DNA of 64,000 bases from Lachnospiraceae bacterium (GCA_902363135.1 CABIZF010000011.1:1-64000); one strand, 5' to 3'. Positions 8,748 through 17,286 are shown, numbered from the stretch's first letter. Numbers and translations are program-made. Notes: generated by a model from the letters alone, not told the origin.

Positions 8748-9431
8748 CTATTCCGTCAGAGAAGAAAGCTTGAAATTCCGAAGGTGCATATAAACGGTGT
8801 TTTTGGAAATGTTCAGCTGGTTGGAAACGGTGATCACGGCATCCTTCAGCTGGAAAATTCCCTGCTGATACAAACGGAGAATGATTTCCTTGTTTTTGTT
8901 TGAGGAAGAAATAGTGGGATCATGAAACACAGCTTCCTTTGTTTTGACAAGCGAAGAAAGTATCAGGTCATCGATATTGACTGAAAATGTTTCGGAAGAA
9001 GCCTGCGATACAGCGGAAAAATCCTGTGACGGAAGCAGCTCCTGCAGAAATTCGGAAAGTGGCATTTCCATATGAAAATTCACGCAAAGCAAACCGATGA
9101 TCCGTCTGTGCTCACCTGTGATTGGAATAGTACAGGAGCGAAGTAAAGAATGGGAGTTATTTTTATTAAAGTATGGAGAAACGGTACGCGAAGGATCCTG
9201 TTCAAGCTGCCCGAGCATTTTCAGGGCAAGATCCGTGATGGGAGAGCCCTCGCTTCGGCCGGTATAATGTCCGTTGATGATCTTTATGACGGAGTGATCC
9301 AGGCTTTCCAGGCTGTGCAGTACTAATTCATATCCGTTCCCAAGGTATGCGCCGAGTCCATCCAGCATGAGTGAGAAGGAATTGAGAATATTCCGGTCTG
9401 TTTCTGTGAGCTTTAGAAAGGAATTGTCCAT
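8748..9431 (-). CDS. YheO/DauR-type transcriptional regulator (PAS-like + HTH)
   Basis: This 227-residue protein has an N-terminal PAS-like domain (about 15-130; LGAYLGNGYELVLHSLESLDHSVIKI is typical) and a C-terminal helix-turn-helix (about 175-222; LKDAVITVSNQLNISKNTVYMHLRNF). Relatives such as DauR control D-amino-acid catabolism or related small-molecule genes. It is transcribed divergently from the ridA relic and the split PLP enzyme, which are its likely former targets. The gene looks intact, so it has outlived them. The ligand is unknown. Confidence 0.8.
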   Translation of the reverse strand: MDNSFLKLTETDRNILNSFSLMLDGLGAYLGNGYELVLHSLESLDHSVIKIINGHYTGRSEGSPITDLALKMLGQLEQDPSRTVSPYFNKNNSHSLLRSCTIPITGEHRRIIGLLCVNFHMEMPLSEFLQELLPSQDFSAVSQASSETFSVNIDDLILSSLVKTKEAVFHDPTISSSNKNKEIILRLYQQGIFQLKDAVITVSNQLNISKNTVYMHLRNFKLSSLTE

Positions 9432-9665
9432 AAGATTGCTACCTCTTTTCTTTTATGGTGCTGACTGATTTAGATGAGAGAATCCCAACAGCATTAGAAA
9501 CGTGTGAGATGAAATTTATTTCATTGTAAATTACCATATCAGAACACTTACAGTATTTATTATAAGTAAGAAAATAAGAATATGCAAGGATAAATGCAGT
9601 TTATGGGCGATTTTTTTGGCTGAAAAAAAGTATCTCGTAAAAACACAATAATGAACTATAGACCA

Positions 9666-9694
9666 TTAGCTAAAAAATATTTTATTGATATAAT
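9666..9694 (+). promoter_or_regulatory. Candidate promoter of the ridA/PLP-enzyme relic locus
   Basis: TTAGCT (9666-9671), 17 bp, TATAAT (9689-9694), 38 bp before the ridA relic start. The 300-base gap 9432-9731 is AT-rich and otherwise shows no gene; it should hold the divergent promoters of the YheO-type regulator and this locus. Confidence 0.5.
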
Positions 9695-9731
9695 GAGGAT
9701 AGTAAATTTTTGAATAAAGGAGAGAAATGAG

Positions 9732-9821
9732 ATGCTGAAGAAGATTTATACCAAAAATGCACCGGAAGCAATTCCGAAAAATGTACTGTGTGAAGTAGAA
9801 GTAATCGCAGTAGTAGAATAA
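9732..9821 (+). pseudogene. ridA: ridA relic: RidA N- and C-terminus fused by internal deletion
   Basis: This 29-codon frame, preceded by AAAGGAGAG, starts MLKKIYTKNAPEAI, like the RidA N-terminus (MKKxISTKNAPAAIGPYSQ). It then jumps to PKNVLCEVEVIAVVE, like the RidA C-terminus (LPKDxLVEIEVIAVV). The normal protein has about 125 residues, so roughly 95 central codons are gone, in frame. RidA hydrolyses reactive enamine/imine intermediates released by PLP enzymes such as cysteine or serine lyases, and the next gene is such an enzyme. It is too short to form the RidA trimer. Identification rests on the two conserved ends. Confidence 0.7.
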
Positions 9822-9877
9822 AAAGCAGACAGGCACAGATGACGTGGCTCGTTTTATGGCAGAAAAGGAGGTGGCAT

Positions 9878-10503
9878 ATGGCAGTACAGTATGATTTTGA
9901 TGTCAGAGTAGATCGTAGAAACACAAATTGCGGCAGATGGGATACGATGGATAAAAAATACGGCACGAATGATATGATACATCTGGGTGTTGCGGATATG
10001 GATTTCCGGGCTCCGGAAGTCATCCGAGACAGTTTGCACGATATCCTGGACATGGGGGTGTTGGGATATACAGATTTGAGCGACAAGTTTTTTACCAGTA
10101 TCCGGCGTTGGTATAAAAAGCAGTATGATATGGATATTCCGGTCGAATGGATTGTGTTTTGTCCGAGAATTAATGTTTCATCCAGCGTCTGCGTAGAGGC
10201 CTGTACCGAAAAGGGAGACGGTATAATGATACATACGCCGGCCTATGGTCCGCTGCAGAATGCAATATTGAAAAATGGCAGAACTATGCTGGAAAGTCCG
10301 CTTAAGCTGAACGGAGAACGCTATGAGATGGATTTTGCGCAGATGGAAGCTGCAGTGGATGAACGCACCAGGATGATGATTATGTGCAATCCACATAATC
10401 CGACGGGGCGTGCGTGGTCCATGGAAGAAATGCAGCAGACGGCAGAGTTTTGTAAGAATCATGACCTGATTCTGTTTACGGATGAAATTCACGGCGATTT
10501 AAC
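9878..10503 (+). pseudogene. MalY/PatB-type PLP C-S lyase/aminotransferase, 5' part (split by IS)
   Basis: The start at 9878 has GGAGGTG 6-7 bases upstream. The protein begins like MalY/PatB cystathionine beta-lyase-type enzymes (NTNCGRWD, HLGVADMDF, GVLGYTD, CNPHNPTGRAW, LFTDEIHGDL). The frame stops at 10505-10507, inside the left end of the TnpB element. It resumes at about 12230 with the PLP-lysine segment, so this part alone lacks the cofactor lysine. It follows the ridA relic and would have been transcribed with it. Confidence 0.9.
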
Positions 10504-10571
10504 ATAATATATAGCGAGAATTCTCCTTCATCTACAGGTGGGAGATGAAATTGCAAAAAACAAAAGAACAC

Positions 10572-10600
10572 TTGTTCTGCAATGCGGTTCATGGTATAAT
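10572..10600 (+). promoter_or_regulatory. Promoter of the tnpA-tnpB element
   Basis: TTGTTC (10572-10577), 17 bp, TATAAT (10595-10600), about 55 bp before the tnpA start. Confidence 0.7.
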
Positions 10601-10655
10601 AGAATCAGTCGATAAGATGATTATAAGATGATTATTCAAAAAAAGGACTGGTTTT

Positions 10656-10970
10656 ATGGAAAATATAGATCACAATGCACATTCAGTGTACTTGATGTAT
10701 TATCATCTGATCATGGTGGTAAAATATCGAAGAAAAGTTATCAATGATCAAATTTCAGAAAGAGCAAAAGAGATATGGGAACTCAGTAAATTTATCAATG
10801 CTTATAAAAGTGCCAGCAGCAGACTGCTGAAAAAAGAGTATCCGGAAATCCGGGAAAAACTTTGGAAAGAAGCATTCTGGAGCCAGAGTTTCTGTCTTTT
10901 GACGGCAGGAGGGGCACCAGTAGAAGTGATCCGTCAATACATCGAGACCCAGGGAGAGAAAAAGCATTGA
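10656..10970 (+). pseudogene. tnpA: TnpA Y1 transposase with internal deletion of the HUH motif
   Basis: The open frame has 104 codons; IS200/IS605 TnpA is normally about 130-150 residues. The N-terminus (HSVYLMYYHLIMVVKYRRKVI) and the C-terminal part (LSKFINAYKSASSRLLKKE, SFCLLTAGGAPVEVIRQYIE with the catalytic Tyr) are typical. Between them, the roughly 30-residue segment carrying EWNHDxDHVHxLF is absent, so the metal-binding His-hydrophobic-His pair is lost. The deletion is in frame, between AKEIWE and LSKF. The protein should be unable to cut DNA. Its stop overlaps the tnpB TTG start. Confidence 0.85.
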
Positions 10971-12070
10971 ACATAGCATATAGTTTCCGAATATATCCAA
11001 CAGAAGAACAGAAGATACTCCTCGGAAAAACATTTGGCTGCTGTCGTTTTCTGTACAACCAGATGCTTAATGATAAGATCCAGGAGTATAAAAAGACAAA
11101 GAAGATGTTAAAGAATACACCAGCTATGTATAAAAAGGCGTATCCGTTTCTGAAAGAAGTTGATTCGCTGGCACTGGCAAATGTTCAGCTCCATCTGGAA
11201 AAAGCATATAAGAATTTTTTTCGTGATCCTAAGGTTGGATTTCCACGTTTCAAGTCAAAACATCACTCCAAAAACAGCTATACAACAAATGTGGTCAACG
11301 GAAATATTCTGGTAGAAGGTAACCGGATCCGGCTTCCAAAATTAAAATGGGTCCCCATGAAAAAACACAGGGAGCCTGCAGAAAACTGCCGTCTGAAATC
11401 AGTGACCGTCAGTATGGAGCCATCCGGAAAGTATTTTGCAAGTCTGCTGTATGAAGGATACAGCTGCGAAAACCAAGCAGCAGATAAGGATAACAGCAAT
11501 GCCAAAATACTTGGGATTGATTATGCGATGCAGGGGATGGCAGTGTTTTCAGAAGAGATAGAGATGGAAGAAGCAGGATTCTTCAGAAAAAATGAAAAAA
11601 GGCTGGCAAGGGAACAGCGTAAACTGTCGAGATGTGTAAGAGGGAGCCGCAATTATGTGCGGCAGAAAAAGAAAGTTGCCAGGTGCCATGAAAAAATACG
11701 CAATCAGAGAAGAGATTATTTGCATAAGCTGAGCCGCAGGATCACAGACCAGTACGATATAGTCGCGGTAGAAGATATTGATATGAAAGCGATGAGCCAG
11801 TGTCTGCATTTTGGGAAAAGTGTACAGGATAATGGATATGGGATGTTCCGGAATATGCTGGATTATAAGCTTGCCTGGAAGGGAAAAGAATTGGTAAAGG
11901 TAGACCGCTTTTTCCCTTCAAGCAAAAAATGCAGTAAATGCGGAAAGATAAAAAAAGAGCTGAAATTATCCGAAAGAGTTTATCGCTGTTCGTGTGGAAA
12001 TGAGATGGACAGAGATCGAAATGCAGCGATCAATATCCGTGAAGAAGCAAGAAGGATGCTGGCAGCATAA
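10967..12070 (+). CDS. tnpB: TnpB RNA-guided endonuclease (IS605 OrfB)
   Basis: The 367-residue protein starts at a TTG overlapping the tnpA stop (ATTGA), giving the standard N-terminus NIAYSFRIYPTEEQ. An upstream frame extension to 10862 is only tnpA shadow. The RuvC residues are present: D in ILGIDYAMQGMAV (about residue 184), E in VAVEDIDMKAM (about 267), D in MDRDRNAAINI (about 345). The zinc finger CSKCG...YRCSCG is intact. Members of this family cut DNA guided by RNA made from the element's right end, helping the element persist. With TnpA dead here, TnpB appears to be the only working protein of the element. Confidence 0.93.
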   Translation: MNIAYSFRIYPTEEQKILLGKTFGCCRFLYNQMLNDKIQEYKKTKKMLKNTPAMYKKAYPFLKEVDSLALANVQLHLEKAYKNFFRDPKVGFPRFKSKHHSKNSYTTNVVNGNILVEGNRIRLPKLKWVPMKKHREPAENCRLKSVTVSMEPSGKYFASLLYEGYSCENQAADKDNSNAKILGIDYAMQGMAVFSEEIEMEEAGFFRKNEKRLAREQRKLSRCVRGSRNYVRQKKKVARCHEKIRNQRRDYLHKLSRRITDQYDIVAVEDIDMKAMSQCLHFGKSVQDNGYGMFRNMLDYKLAWKGKELVKVDRFFPSSKKCSKCGKIKKELKLSERVYRCSCGNEMDRDRNAAINIREEARRMLAA

Positions 12071-12229
12071 ACTGTCCGTATCCGGACAATAAGTAATAAA
12101 ATATGCCCGTGTCCGGGCAAAAAATCGCGGGGCACGCGAGGATAGCTTGTAGATACTTGGCTCAATAGAGCCATTGAGCAAGAAGCCCCCACTTCAAAAT
12201 CTGGGATTTAAGTGGTGGGAGCATGTCAC
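12071..12229 (+). ncRNA. Putative omega RNA region of the TnpB element
   Basis: The 3' untranslated part of tnpB contains successive hairpins (TGTCCG/CGGACA at 12073-12088; GCCCG/CGGGC near 12104-12118; GGCTC/GAGCC at 12164-12176) and a terminal CCCCCACTT/AAGTGGTGGG stem ending at TCAC. The 3' end matches the element relic at 1-117 in layout. The guide would be the flank starting at 12230 (CGAAAGCGGGAGTAAAGC), which lies in the split PLP-enzyme gene. Boundaries are inferred. Confidence 0.65.
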
Positions 12230-12482
12230 CGAAAGCGGGAGTAAAGCATCATACGATGCTGTCAGTTTCAGAAGAGATGAATGAGCGGCTGGTTGTGGCG
12301 AGTGCACCCACGAAGACCTTCAATATTCTGGGAGTGATTGTCTCTTATATGATTATTCCGAATGAAGATCTGAGAAACAGGATTGGAGCCGTGATTGATC
12401 GTATTGGAATGCACAATCCGAATATTTTTGCTGTGACTGCGGTAGAAACGGCCTATACAAAATGTGATGACTGGTACGAGGC
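12230..12482 (+). pseudogene. MalY/PatB-type enzyme, 3' part, C-terminus lost
   Basis: This continues the enzyme interrupted at 10503: HHTMLSVSEEMNERLVVASAPTKTFN carries the PLP-binding lysine (SAPTK), and GMHNPNIFAVTAVETAYTKCDDWYEA follows. The family frame ends at about 12482, where a palindromic repeat begins and supplies a stop after GQADIRNPLRYL. About 100 C-terminal residues are missing, so the gene would be broken even if the IS left cleanly. Confidence 0.88.
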
Positions 12483-12484
12483 AG

Positions 12485-12690
12485 GTCAAGCGGATATTCG
12501 CAATCCGCTTCGCTACTTGTAGGATCACAAGGAATCCTCCCGCAAGCGGGTCCCTCCTTATGATATGTCATAACTGAATGCTGCTTCGCAGCTTATCAGG
12601 AGTGGCTTGCACCACTCCTGATACAAGCAAGTCCCAACCCACTGCTTATTGCTCTGCGCAATTGAAGCAGGGGACTTGCTTGATTCGGTT
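12485..12690 (+). repeat. Palindromic repeat, copy 1 (longest)
   Basis: The left module GTCAAGCGGATATTCGCAATCCGC is shared with 19173-19330 and 20073-20139. The right module, ACAAGCAAGTCCC with GGGGACTTGCTTG around CCACTGCTTATTGCTCTGCGC, forms a long stem. Between them is a second hairpin (TCAGGAGTGG/CCACTCCTGA). This copy replaces the 3' end of the PLP-enzyme gene. No coding capacity. Confidence 0.8.
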
Positions 12691-12782
12691 AAAATAGAAA
12701 TGAGCTGTACATCGGAACGAGCGAGGCAGATTGCGACCTGATAAAAGGAAACGTACAGATCTGACGAAATCCGGAAGGGTAT

Positions 12783-12833
12783 GCAAAAAAGCAGGAGTGA
12801 TATTGACTGAAAATATCGACTCCTGCTTTTTGC
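12783..12833. terminator. Terminator of luxS (bidirectional)
   Basis: AGCAGGAGTGATATT pairs with AATATCGACTCCTGCT, with an A-run on the left and a T-run on the right. Read on the minus strand it lies 34 bases after the luxS stop. Confidence 0.85.
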
Positions 12834-12866
12834 ATTACAAAGAAAATCTGCGATAGGATATTGTAT

Positions 12867-13343
12867 TTATTCGTGATATACCAGACGATCTTCGGTAATA
12901 TTTTCCAGAACCTCCAGATAGCGCTTTGCCCAGTAATGAGCCATGGAAAGGTTCAGATCAAGGTAATTACCGCAGTCTCTTGGAGACGCTCCCGGGATCT
13001 CGCCCTCATAGTCGCGGATGAAGCGGAACATGGAAACGAGCAGATCTACGATGTCCTTTGACTCAAGATCACCTGCAAGGATCAGATAGAATCCAGTGCG
13101 GCATCCCATCGGTCCAAAGTAGATGGTCTTATCTTTGTACTCCGGGTGATTGCGGAGATAAGTAGCGCCAAGATGCTCAATGGAGTGAACTTCAGCGGTA
13201 TTGAGTACCGGCTCCAGATTCGGAGCGGTCATACGCAGATCGAAAGTCGTCACAACCTCAGCACCTACATGATCTTTTCTTGATACGTAAACGCCCGGAC
13301 GGAGTGTAAGATGATTCACAGTAAAACTAGCAATTTTTTCCAT
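12867..13343 (-). CDS. luxS: S-ribosylhomocysteine lyase LuxS
   Basis: This 158-residue cytoplasmic metalloenzyme cleaves S-ribosylhomocysteine to homocysteine and DPD, the precursor of autoinducer-2. The metal site is visible: HSIEH (about residues 53-57) and a C in the FGPMGCRTGFY stretch or the later RDCGNY; the active-site Cys is in the same set. Length and N-terminus (MEKIASFTVNHLTLRPGVYVS) are typical. The gene is downstream of and co-oriented with the rfb operon but has its own promoter (13401-13429) and terminator, so it is probably a separate unit of the activated-methyl cycle. Confidence 0.95.
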   Translation of the reverse strand: MEKIASFTVNHLTLRPGVYVSRKDHVGAEVVTTFDLRMTAPNLEPVLNTAEVHSIEHLGATYLRNHPEYKDKTIYFGPMGCRTGFYLILAGDLESKDIVDLLVSMFRFIRDYEGEIPGASPRDCGNYLDLNLSMAHYWAKRYLEVLENITEDRLVYHE

Positions 13344-13400
13344 AGTGTTTTCTCCTCATGTCACAGTATTACAGCCTTTCGGCTTTTCCAAACATTTTTT

Positions 13401-13429
13401 AGTATCGCGCAGATATCGGAAAAAGTCAA
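13401..13429 (-). promoter_or_regulatory. Promoter of luxS
   Basis: On the minus strand, TTGACT (13429-13424), 17 bp, GATACT (13406-13401), about 60 bp before the luxS start. Confidence 0.65.
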
Positions 13430-13463
13430 TGCAAATGTTCTGATAGCTGGTTATAAAGAAAAA

Positions 13464-14084
13464 TTAGAAATGGAAGGTATCCTTCAGTCCGACCCATTTT
13501 TGATCCTTGTCACTTAAATTCAGCGGTGTGCCGTCAGAGAGCGTGTAGCCTTCAGCGGAAGCGCTGCCCTGGTAGGTGCCTGCAAGCTGAGGCCAGGTGA
13601 TACCGATCTCCGGATCATTCCATGCCATGCCGCCTTCATCACCCGGATGATAGAAATCCGTGCACTTGTAGCAAAATTCTGCAATGTCGCTGAGCACGAG
13701 AAAGCCGTGTGCAAAGCCCTGCGGGATGTAGAACTGTTTATGGTTTTCCTCGGTCAGCTCGATGCCGTACCATTTTCCGAAGGTCTTGCTGTCGGAGCGG
13801 AGATCGACCGCTACATCATAGACGGAACCGCGGATGGCACGCACAAGCTTGCCCTGCGGGAACTGTTTCTGGAAATGCAGGCCGCGCAGCACACCCTTCG
13901 TGGAGCTGGACTGATTGTCCTGCACGAACTCCATCGTGAGTCCGGCCTCCTTCATATCATTCTGATTATATGTTTCTACAAAATAGCCGCGGGCATCGCC
14001 GTGAACGGTCGGTGTGATGACACACAGACCCTCGATACCGCCGACATTCTTTTCTACCTGAATCTGTCCCATAATATTTACCAC
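13464..14084 (-). CDS. rfbC: dTDP-4-dehydrorhamnose 3,5-epimerase
   Basis: This cupin enzyme (206 residues from the GTG at 14084; an ATG four codons later at 14072 is an equally plausible start, as no clear ribosome site decides) epimerises the 4-keto sugar in dTDP-L-rhamnose synthesis. Family marks are GDARGYFVETYN, QDNQSSSTKGVLRGLHFQ (with the catalytic His) and IPQGFAHGFLVLSD. It is the last gene of rfbA-rfbB-rfbD-rfbC. The product feeds rhamnose-containing cell-wall polysaccharide. Length is slightly above the usual 180-190 because of a C-terminal tail. Confidence 0.95.
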   Translation of the reverse strand: MVNIMGQIQVEKNVGGIEGLCVITPTVHGDARGYFVETYNQNDMKEAGLTMEFVQDNQSSSTKGVLRGLHFQKQFPQGKLVRAIRGSVYDVAVDLRSDSKTFGKWYGIELTEENHKQFYIPQGFAHGFLVLSDIAEFCYKCTDFYHPGDEGGMAWNDPEIGITWPQLAGTYQGSASAEGYTLSDGTPLNLSDKDQKWVGLKDTFHF

Positions 14085-14157
14085 TGCTAAAGTGTATTCT
14101 TTAGCGGCGTTTCCTTTCTAAAAATTTATAATGAAAAGTAGCGGTTTACATAGTAAA

Positions 14158-15120
14158 TCAGCAGATTTCCCCATCTGTATTAAAATTCAGCTCCTGCAGA
14201 TATCGATGCAGCGCATCCTGCCAGGTCGGAAGCGGGGTAAAGCCGTTTGCAGCCAGCTTGCTCTTATCGAGGCGGCTGTTAAACGGGCGGGCTGCCTTGG
14301 GTACGCCGTACTCTGCGGTCGTGACCGGAGATACGTGCAGGCGATCCTCTTTGTACTCGTCATGTCCAAGCTCGGCAGCCTGACGGAAGATTTCCTTTGT
14401 AAAATCATACCAGCTGATATACTCGCCGGAGTTCGTCGCATGATAGTAGCCGTATTTATCGGTTTCGATCATATCAACGAGCAGGCGGGCAAGGTCGTAG
14501 GTGTAGGTCGGTGTACCGATCTGGTCGCTGACGACACGCAGAGAAGTGAGCTTCCGGCCAAGGTTCAGCATCGTTTTGATGAAATTTTTACCATTTTTTC
14601 CGAATACCCATGCGATACGGACGATGAAATACTTATCCAGGGTTTTGCTGACCGCGAGCTCGCCCTCGAGCTTTGTCTGACCGTAGATGTTTAACGGCTT
14701 GTAGTCCTTGCAGTCCGGGAGCCACGGTTCGCTCCCCTGTCCGTCAAATACATAGTCGGTGCTGATATAGACCATCTTGCAGTCGAGTGCCTTGCAGACT
14801 GTTGCGATGTTTCTGGTGCCGTCCGCATTGATGGCACGTACTTTTGCGACCTTATCATCGTCCTCTGCGAGATCGACGGCGGTCCACGCCGCACAGTGTA
14901 CGACGACGTCCGGCTTTACATCCTGCAATGTCTTTTCAACCGCCGCAGCATCAGTGATATCCATGGAAATATAGGGCATGGTGGTAACAGCTGTGCCGTC
15001 TGAAATGCCGCTGTAGGACGGAGCGATATCCGAACCAACGCCTTCATAGCCACGCTTTGCCAGTTCATTCATCACATCATGTCCAAGCTGTCCGGCAACG
15101 CCGGTTACAAATACCTTCAT
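14158..15120 (-). CDS. rfbD: dTDP-4-dehydrorhamnose reductase
   Basis: This 320-residue short-chain dehydrogenase reduces the keto sugar to dTDP-L-rhamnose with NAD(P)H. It has the Rossmann motif VTGVAGQLGHDV at the N-terminus, CAAWTAVDLAEDD, YISTDYVFDG and the catalytic YGQTK. The start at 15120 is chosen because AGGAGG is 8 bases upstream; a TTG two codons earlier is too close to it. It is somewhat longer than usual (about 280-300). It sits 18 bases downstream of rfbB. Confidence 0.95.
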   Translation of the reverse strand: MKVFVTGVAGQLGHDVMNELAKRGYEGVGSDIAPSYSGISDGTAVTTMPYISMDITDAAAVEKTLQDVKPDVVVHCAAWTAVDLAEDDDKVAKVRAINADGTRNIATVCKALDCKMVYISTDYVFDGQGSEPWLPDCKDYKPLNIYGQTKLEGELAVSKTLDKYFIVRIAWVFGKNGKNFIKTMLNLGRKLTSLRVVSDQIGTPTYTYDLARLLVDMIETDKYGYYHATNSGEYISWYDFTKEIFRQAAELGHDEYKEDRLHVSPVTTAEYGVPKAARPFNSRLDKSKLAANGFTPLPTWQDALHRYLQELNFNTDGEIC

Positions 15121-15138
15121 TTTCAATTCCTCCTGCCC

Positions 15139-16158
15139 TTATCGGTTTCCGTACATTTTTTCATAATAGTTCTGATACTCACCGGAAATAATCGTTTCCC
15201 ACCACTCCTTGTTGTCGAGATACCACTGGATGGTCTTCTTGATGCCGTCTGCAAATTTTGTTTCCGGCAGCCAGCCGAGCTCGTTGTGAATCTTTGTCGG
15301 GTCGATCGCGTAGCGCATGTCATGGCCTTTGCGGTCGGTCACGTAGGTGATCAGGCTTTCCGGCTTGCCAAGCTCCTTACAGATGATCTTTACGATATCG
15401 ATGTTCTTCATCTCGTTGTGTCCGCCGACGTTGTAGACTTCGCCGACACGACCCTTGTGGATGATCAGGTCAATGGCACGGCAGTGATCTTCGACGTACA
15501 GCCAGTCACGTACATTTTCACCCTTACCATATACCGGAAGCGGTTTGTCATTCAGCGCATTTGCGATCATCAGCGGGATCAGCTTCTCCGGGAAATGATA
15601 CGGACCGTAGTTGTTGGAGCAGCGGCTGATGGAGACCGGAAGACCGTAGGTGCGGTGATAAGCGAGAACAAGCAGATCGGCAGACGCCTTGGATGAGCTG
15701 TACGGGCTGCTCGTGTGGATCGGAGTCTCCTCTGTGAAGAAGAGGTCCGGGCGGTCGAGCGGCAGATCGCCGTATACTTCATCAGTGGATACCTGATGAT
15801 AACGCTGGATTCCGTACTTTCTGCAGGCATCCATCAGAACAGCAGTACCGATGATGTTCGTGTTCAGGAAAATCTCCGGGTTCTCGATGGAGCGGTCTAC
15901 ATGGCTCTCTGCTGCGAAGTTTACGACCATATCCGGATGCTCCTCCTCGAAGAGCTTGTAGACTGCTTCGCGGTCAGTGATGCTTTCTTTTACAAAACGG
16001 AAATTCGGATTGTCCATGACCGAAGCCAGGGTCGAGAGATTGCCGGCATAGGTCAGGCAGTCCAGACAGATGATCCGGTAATCCGGGTATTTTTTCAGCA
16101 TGTGAAAAATAAAGTTGCTTCCGATAAATCCGGCACCGCCGGTAACGATAATATTCAT
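15139..16158 (-). CDS. rfbB: dTDP-glucose 4,6-dehydratase
   Basis: This 339-residue extended SDR enzyme converts dTDP-glucose to dTDP-4-keto-6-deoxyglucose. Visible are the NAD motif TGGAGFIGSN (6-15), NFAAESHVDRSIENP, the catalytic STDEVYGDLP and YSSSKA (Tyr and Lys), and SNNYGPYHFPEKLIPLMI. It is the second gene of the operon after rfbA. Confidence 0.97.
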   Translation of the reverse strand: MNIIVTGGAGFIGSNFIFHMLKKYPDYRIICLDCLTYAGNLSTLASVMDNPNFRFVKESITDREAVYKLFEEEHPDMVVNFAAESHVDRSIENPEIFLNTNIIGTAVLMDACRKYGIQRYHQVSTDEVYGDLPLDRPDLFFTEETPIHTSSPYSSSKASADLLVLAYHRTYGLPVSISRCSNNYGPYHFPEKLIPLMIANALNDKPLPVYGKGENVRDWLYVEDHCRAIDLIIHKGRVGEVYNVGGHNEMKNIDIVKIICKELGKPESLITYVTDRKGHDMRYAIDPTKIHNELGWLPETKFADGIKKTIQWYLDNKEWWETIISGEYQNYYEKMYGNR

Positions 16159-16241
16159 AGTGGTAAGTCCTTTCTGGTATGTAAAATTGGTTATGGTTAC
16201 ATAAAGTTTATTTTTGCGAGCCTTATAAAGTAAAATCGGAA

Positions 16242-17144
16242 TCAGATTCCATGCAGAATATCAATATACTTGTTATCAAGCACATCTTTCAGGTACTGGC
16301 CATACTGATTTTTCTTGAGAACCTCGTATACCTTGAGCACTTCCTCTTTGGTGATCCAGCCGTTGCGGTAGGCGATCTCCTCGAGGCAGGCGATTTTGCG
16401 ATGCTGATGATCCTCGACGGTCTTTACAAAGTTCGTCGCTTCGACGAGACTCTCATGTGTACCGGTGTCGAGCCAGGTGAAGCCCTGTCCGAGCAGCTCG
16501 ACGTTCAGGGTACCCTTTTCCAGATAAATGCGGTTCAGGTCGGTGATCTCAAGCTCGCCGCGTGCACTTGGCTTTAAACCTTTGGCGTATTCTACGACTT
16601 TGTTGTCGTAAAAATAGAGACCGGTCACGCAGTAGTTGCTCTTCGGATGCTCCGGCTTTTCCTCAATGGAGATTGCTTTGCCATCCTGATTGAACTCAAC
16701 GATACCGAACCGTTCCGGGTCGTCCACATAGTAGCCGAAGACCGTTGCACCCTTGCCGGATTCGGCATTGTCTACCGCATCCTTCAAGCGGGCATTCAGA
16801 CCCTGCCCGGTGAAAATGTTGTCGCCCAGTACCATTGCTACGGTGTCATCCCCGATAAATTTTTCGCCGATCAGGAATGCCTGGGCCAGTCCGTCCGGAC
16901 TTGGCTGCACTTCATAGGAGAGGTGTACGCCGAACTGATGTCCGTCACCGAGCAGCTCGTGGAAGCGCGGCGTGTCCTGCGGAGTGGAGATGATCAGGAT
17001 ATCACGGATGCCTGCGTTCATCAGAACGGACATCGGATAGTAGATCATTGGCTTGTCGTAGATCGGGAGCAGCTGCTTTGATGTCACCATCGTAAGCGGG
17101 TAAAGACGTGTGCCGGAGCCTCCGGCCAGAATAATACCTTTCAT
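16242..17144 (-). CDS. rfbA: Glucose-1-phosphate thymidylyltransferase
   Basis: This 300-residue nucleotidyltransferase makes dTDP-glucose from dTTP and glucose-1-phosphate, the first committed step. It has [17 protein letters not shown] (2-18) at the nucleotide site, [25 protein letters not shown] (metal Asp) and [16 protein letters not shown] ribosome site precedes it. It leads the operon, whose promoter at 17256-17286 has MerR-type architecture. The leader between promoter and gene contains a GATCCGGA/TCCGGATC hairpin (17221-17241) and a degenerate repeat fragment (17175-17197). Confidence 0.97.
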   Translation of the reverse strand: MKGIILAGGSGTRLYPLTMVTSKQLLPIYDKPMIYYPMSVLMNAGIRDILIISTPQDTPRFHELLGDGHQFGVHLSYEVQPSPDGLAQAFLIGEKFIGDDTVAMVLGDNIFTGQGLNARLKDAVDNAESGKGATVFGYYVDDPERFGIVEFNQDGKAISIEEKPEHPKSNYCVTGLYFYDNKVVEYAKGLKPSARGELEITDLNRIYLEKGTLNVELLGQGFTWLDTGTHESLVEATNFVKTVEDHQHRKIACLEEIAYRNGWITKEEVLKVYEVLKKNQYGQYLKDVLDNKYIDILHGI

Positions 17145-17255
17145 TATTCGTCCTCCTTGTGAAAGCTTATGCTTTAGTGAAGCGGATCGCGATATCCGCC
17201 GATTGTTCTGTCGTTCCCAGGATCCGGAATTTCTCCGGATCTGTTGTATGAGGCT

Positions 17256-17286
17256 ATTATAGAAGATGACGTAACGTCACCTTCAA
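17256..17286 (-). promoter_or_regulatory. MerR-type promoter/operator before rfbA
   Basis: On the minus strand, TTGAAG (17286-17281) and TATAAT (17261-17256) are 19 bp apart, too long for normal use. The spacer holds the perfect dyad TGACGTTACGTCA (17267-17279), extended imperfectly to AAGG...TCTT. An overlong spacer with a central dyad is the hallmark of promoters that MerR-family activators twist into register. The gene just upstream encodes a MerR-type protein. Confidence 0.7.

Larger units (their letters stand above)
10504..12229 (+). mobile_element. IS200/IS605-family element with defective tnpA and intact tnpB
   Basis: The element splits the MalY/PatB-type gene. The left end has a hairpin (TTCATCT 10527-10533 with AGATGAA 10543-10549). 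The right end has a hairpin (about 12193-12220) and ends in TCAC at 12226-12229. These hairpins replace inverted repeats in this family. There is no obvious target duplication, as expected for single-strand transposition. The left flank GATTTAAC is the candidate target motif. Exact end bases are uncertain by a few positions, because the rejoined reading frame admits more than one boundary. Confidence 0.85.
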
